Assembly (NCBI GenBank): GCA_948146395.1
Contig: OX411547.1
Coordinates: 54,241,566-54,305,565 of the forward strand
Reading direction: 5' to 3'
Source: Fragum whitleyi
Taxonomy: Eukaryota > Mollusca > Bivalvia > Cardiida > Cardiidae
DNA length: 64,000 nt
The translations under genes were made by a program, and so were the position numbers. Each line of letters begins with the position of its first letter. Position 1 is the stretch's first letter. Under the pieces are notes generated by a model, which saw only the letters and a program-made list of their open reading frames with translations, searched no databases and was not told the origin of the DNA. This document shows positions 60,906-64,000 of the stretch, piece after piece.

Positions 60906-61504
60906 AAGAGGTTGTGTACAGTGGAGGCTTAATAGAGCCTGTTTTACAAACTAAATAATAGTATTGTTAGAATGTCTTTCTAAATCATTATGAAAAAATA
61001 AATAAAAAAAGTAAAAGCACAAAACACTTTTCAGTCTGCATAGCCAGAGCAGAGTTGATAATTTTTAAACTTTCAAGGTGCTGTCTTTTTACCGAACAAG
61101 TTTAGAAAGATTTTTTAAGGAGAAAGGAAAGGGAAAAAAGCAACACAAGATCAACTATTCTACATTAACATGTTTATATAATTTGATATGTGATCAATTT
61201 CTATTCTGAGATACACATTGCCCAAGGTTTTTCTTATATTTTTACAAGTATTTTTTATGAAATCTTATTGTATGATTTACTGAAAACCGGAATTTAAGTA
61301 AGAAATTGCAGTTAAATTTTTTTCCGTTAATCACTATCCTAGACAAGGACATGTACCCATTATTTTTGTCATGGTGAATTGTTGTAACTACAACAGTTTT
61401 ACTCAAAAGACCATAATTTCAAGCTCAAATTGATTTGCTATGCTTACAAAACTTACATAAAGTATACCCGTATACTGTACAGCTTTGAAAACGCAGTAAT
61501 TTTT

Positions 61505-62345
61505 TAGCTCGCCCGGGACAAAGGTCTCGGAAGAGCTATTGTCATACCCTCGGATGTTGATGTCGGTGCCAGCGTCGGTCTCGGCTACGGCATTAGGTTA
61601 AAACACCCATTTCAAAATGACTTTGAGACAGTGACCTTGGCCCTTTAAAAAAAAACTTAAACCAAAAACTTTAACCGAAAAAATTTTAACCAAAAAACTT
61701 AAACTTTGCTTATGTTTTCTGAATGCTTTACTTAGGGACATCATTTCTTCATATATGCACTCACCTGGTGATATGCTTACACCAGAGACCAAGTGCCTTG
61801 ACATTTTGACCTTGACCTTGACCTTTTATGGAATCAGAAAACGTTAACCAAAAGCTTTAACCAAAAACCTTAACCTTGCTTATTGTTATTTTTTTATGAT
61901 TTTACCTAGGGACATCACTACTTCATATACAGACTCACTAGGTGATCGGCTTTCACTGGTTTCCAAGGTCCTTGATATTTTGACTTTGACCTTGACCTTT
62001 GATGGACTTAAAAAAAACTTTAATCAAATACTTTAACCAAAAAACTTAAACCTAACTTATATGTTTTTAGTGATTTTACCTAGAGACATCATTACTTCAC
62101 AAACACACCCATAAGGAGTAGGCTTTCTCTGGTCCATGGTCCTATACATTTTGACCTTGACCTTTTTTGGACTTGGAAAAACTTTAACCAAAAATTTTAA
62201 CCAAAAAACTTTAACCTTGCTTATACCACAGACAGCATTTTTGTTTATCATAACAGTACGAGGAAAACAAAGTTTTGACACTGAGTTAATTTCTTTTCCA
62301 AAATTTTTAAATAAGTCCCCGTATGATTTGTTAACCATCTAGCCT
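61505..62345. repeat. Tandem-structured repeat with TGACCT arrays
   Basis: It begins TAGCTCGCCCGGGACAAAGG. Units of roughly 170-180 bases contain AACTTTAACCAAAAAACTTA, ACCTAGGGACATCA and runs of TTGACCTTGACCTTGACCTT. Confidence 0.8.
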
Positions 62346-62556
62346 TTACGAACACAGTCTTGTTCATAGGCATTAAACCAACAAAGTGTATTTTTTCTGT
62401 ATATTCATCAATTTATTAACATAAAAAAGATGACACATTTCCAATGTTGTTCAATATATTTTAGATAACTTTGGATTTTTAGGGTAATGTGTCACAAATA
62501 GGATTTTTCCCCTATCAAGGTAATGGTGACATATCTTTTCCTCTCATTAGAAAATA

Positions 62557-63280
62557 ACAAGAGGACCATGATGGTCATAGATTGCTCACCTGAGTCTCTT
62601 TGACCCCAGGGACATCACATTAATTAAATAGGCAGAAGTCAAAAAGGAGATAAATTTCTATAGTTTCTATATTAGATCAATACTATGGAATGCTTTCAGC
62701 CAAGAGCAAGATAGATATGCATTTTCGCTCTTTTATTCTATGTAAACCTGGGTGAACCCATATATGACCCAAGTGTCTTGATATGAATAAACTTGGTAGA
62801 GGTCCATTAGATGATGCTACATACCAAATATGAAAGATGTGTGCCCTCTGGTTTGAGAAGAAGATGATGCTACATACTAAATATGAAAGCTGTCTGCCTA
62901 ATGGTTTCAGGGAAGAAGATTTTTGAAGGTTTTCCTATTTTAACACATTGTGCTCAGATGAGCTAAAAGGGTTGCGCACGGGTGGAGCCAAAATATGACC
63001 TGATGGTCTTGATATGAACAAACTTGGTAGGGGCTGACAAGATGATCCTACATACCAAATATGGAAGCTGTGTGCCCTCTGGTTTCGGAACAGAAGTTTT
63101 TTTTATGATTTCAGCCTTTTGATTATATGTAAAAAGGGTTGCGCCCGGGTGGAGCCCAAATATGACCCAAGGGTCTTGATATGAACAAACTTGGTAAAGG
63201 ACCTCTAGATGATGCTACATACTAAACATGAAAGCTGTCTGCCATCTAGTTTCAGAGAAGAAGATTTTTGAAGATTTTCA
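62557..63280. repeat. Second copy of the AACAAGAGGACCATGATGGTC repeat
   Basis: Same units as 59815-60905, in the same orientation; its 3' end is replaced by another family at 63285. Confidence 0.88.
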
Positions 63281-63284
63281 TTTT

Positions 63285-64000
63285 TTAGCTCCACTGGCTG
63301 AAAGCCACTGGGGCTATTGTCATGGCGTTGTGTCCGTTGTGCGTGCGTCCGTTCGCCCGTGCGTCCGGTCGTAAACTTTTTCTTTAAAATCTTCTCCTCA
63401 GAAACTACTGGATGAATTTCAACCAAACTTCACAGGAATGATCCTTGGGTGACCCTCTTTCAAAGTTGTTCAAGAAATTTTGATCCAATGAAAAACATTG
63501 ATTTAATTGGTGTGGCTAATTTCTAAATACGGTGAAAAGTGTCTTTTCTCAGGTTCTAATTGATGGATTCCAATTAAATTTAAGATGTATGATCCTTGAG
63601 TGACCCTTTATCAGTCTACCAAAAATTATTGTGATTGGATGAAAAATGTAATCGATTGATATCAATCAAACTTCACTGATATGATCCCTGGGTGACCCAT
63701 TATCATGCAGCCAAAAATTATTGTCATTGGATGAAAAATATGTATTTTATGGGCGGAGGTCATTTCTCTATATGTTATATAGTAGAAACTTTGAAAATCA
63801 TTTTCTCAGAATCTAACTGATACACATCAACCAAATTTTACATGAATGATCATTGGGTGACCCTTTATCAGTCTACCAAAAATTATTGTGATACGATGAA
63901 AATTTGTATTTTATTGGCGGAGGTCATTTCTGTATATGTTATATAGTAGAAACTTTGAAATCATTTTCTCAGAATGTAATGGATGAATATCAATCAAATT
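63285..64000. repeat. Bivalve-type repeat (TAGCTCCACTGGCTGAAAGC), truncated by the window end
   Basis: A CGTCCGTTCGCCCGTGCGTC tract is followed by tandem units of about 125-200 bases, with TTCACAGGAATGATCCTTGG and AAAAATTATTGTGATTGGAT blocks, running off the window. Confidence 0.85.

Noticed and set aside
59170..64000. Next STT3B exon (VSAWGGYVF motif)
   Set aside because: I looked for the motif after an AG acceptor and did not find it; the stretch is occupied by dispersed repeats, so the exon is presumed to lie beyond the window.

Overview
This is a eukaryotic genomic window, most likely from a bivalve mollusc. The evidence is AT-rich DNA, short exons split by kb-scale GT-AG introns, and very dense small inverted-repeat elements. 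Several long families begin with a 'tagctcacctgag...gtgctca' or 'tatgctccccgaagggag' signature; I associate these with bivalve genomes from general knowledge, not from a search. There are no prokaryotic operons. I could reconstruct three protein genes exon by exon with every splice phase agreeing. Most long open frames in the window are chance or repeat-derived.

Layout. (1) 1-13,300: no gene recognised; MITE-like inverted repeats, a hAT-like element with an 8-bp target duplication, a GA microsatellite, and a 1.7-kb internally tandem bivalve repeat. (2) 13,469-29,111, minus strand: a complete 16-exon, 857-residue gp130/LIFR/Domeless-like class I cytokine receptor. It has a signal peptide, an Ig domain, a two-domain cytokine-binding module, three more fibronectin III domains, one membrane span and a 148-residue tail. 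It mirrors the vertebrate gp130 plan, including two exons per fibronectin domain, but has no recognisable Box1, WSxWS or YxxQ motif. A promoter-proximal minisatellite lies just upstream of its start codon. (3) 29,700-39,400: no gene; MITEs, SINE fragments and a 2.0-kb foldback element nested inside another MITE. (4) 39,424-42,102, plus strand: a complete four-exon, 228-residue SPRY-domain protein with an N-myristoylation-type N-terminus and a basic C-terminus but no SOCS box. (5) 42,100-48,150: repeats, including a 1.5-kb family present again in opposite orientation at 54.9-56.5 kb. (6) 48,232-59,169, plus strand: the first six exons (211 residues) of STT3B, the catalytic subunit of oligosaccharyltransferase; the gene continues beyond the window. 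(7) 59,200-64,000: tandem-structured bivalve repeats, presumably within or close to the STT3B intron.

The three genes are not obviously functionally linked. The cytokine receptor would be a surface (JAK/STAT-type) receptor, the SPRY protein a membrane-tethered adaptor, and STT3B the ER glycosylation enzyme that would also glycosylate such receptors. The points most worth a second look are the receptor's altered signalling tail, its GC splice donor paired with a cryptic GT donor that would yield a soluble receptor, MITE termini sitting next to several of its splice sites, and the foldback element.
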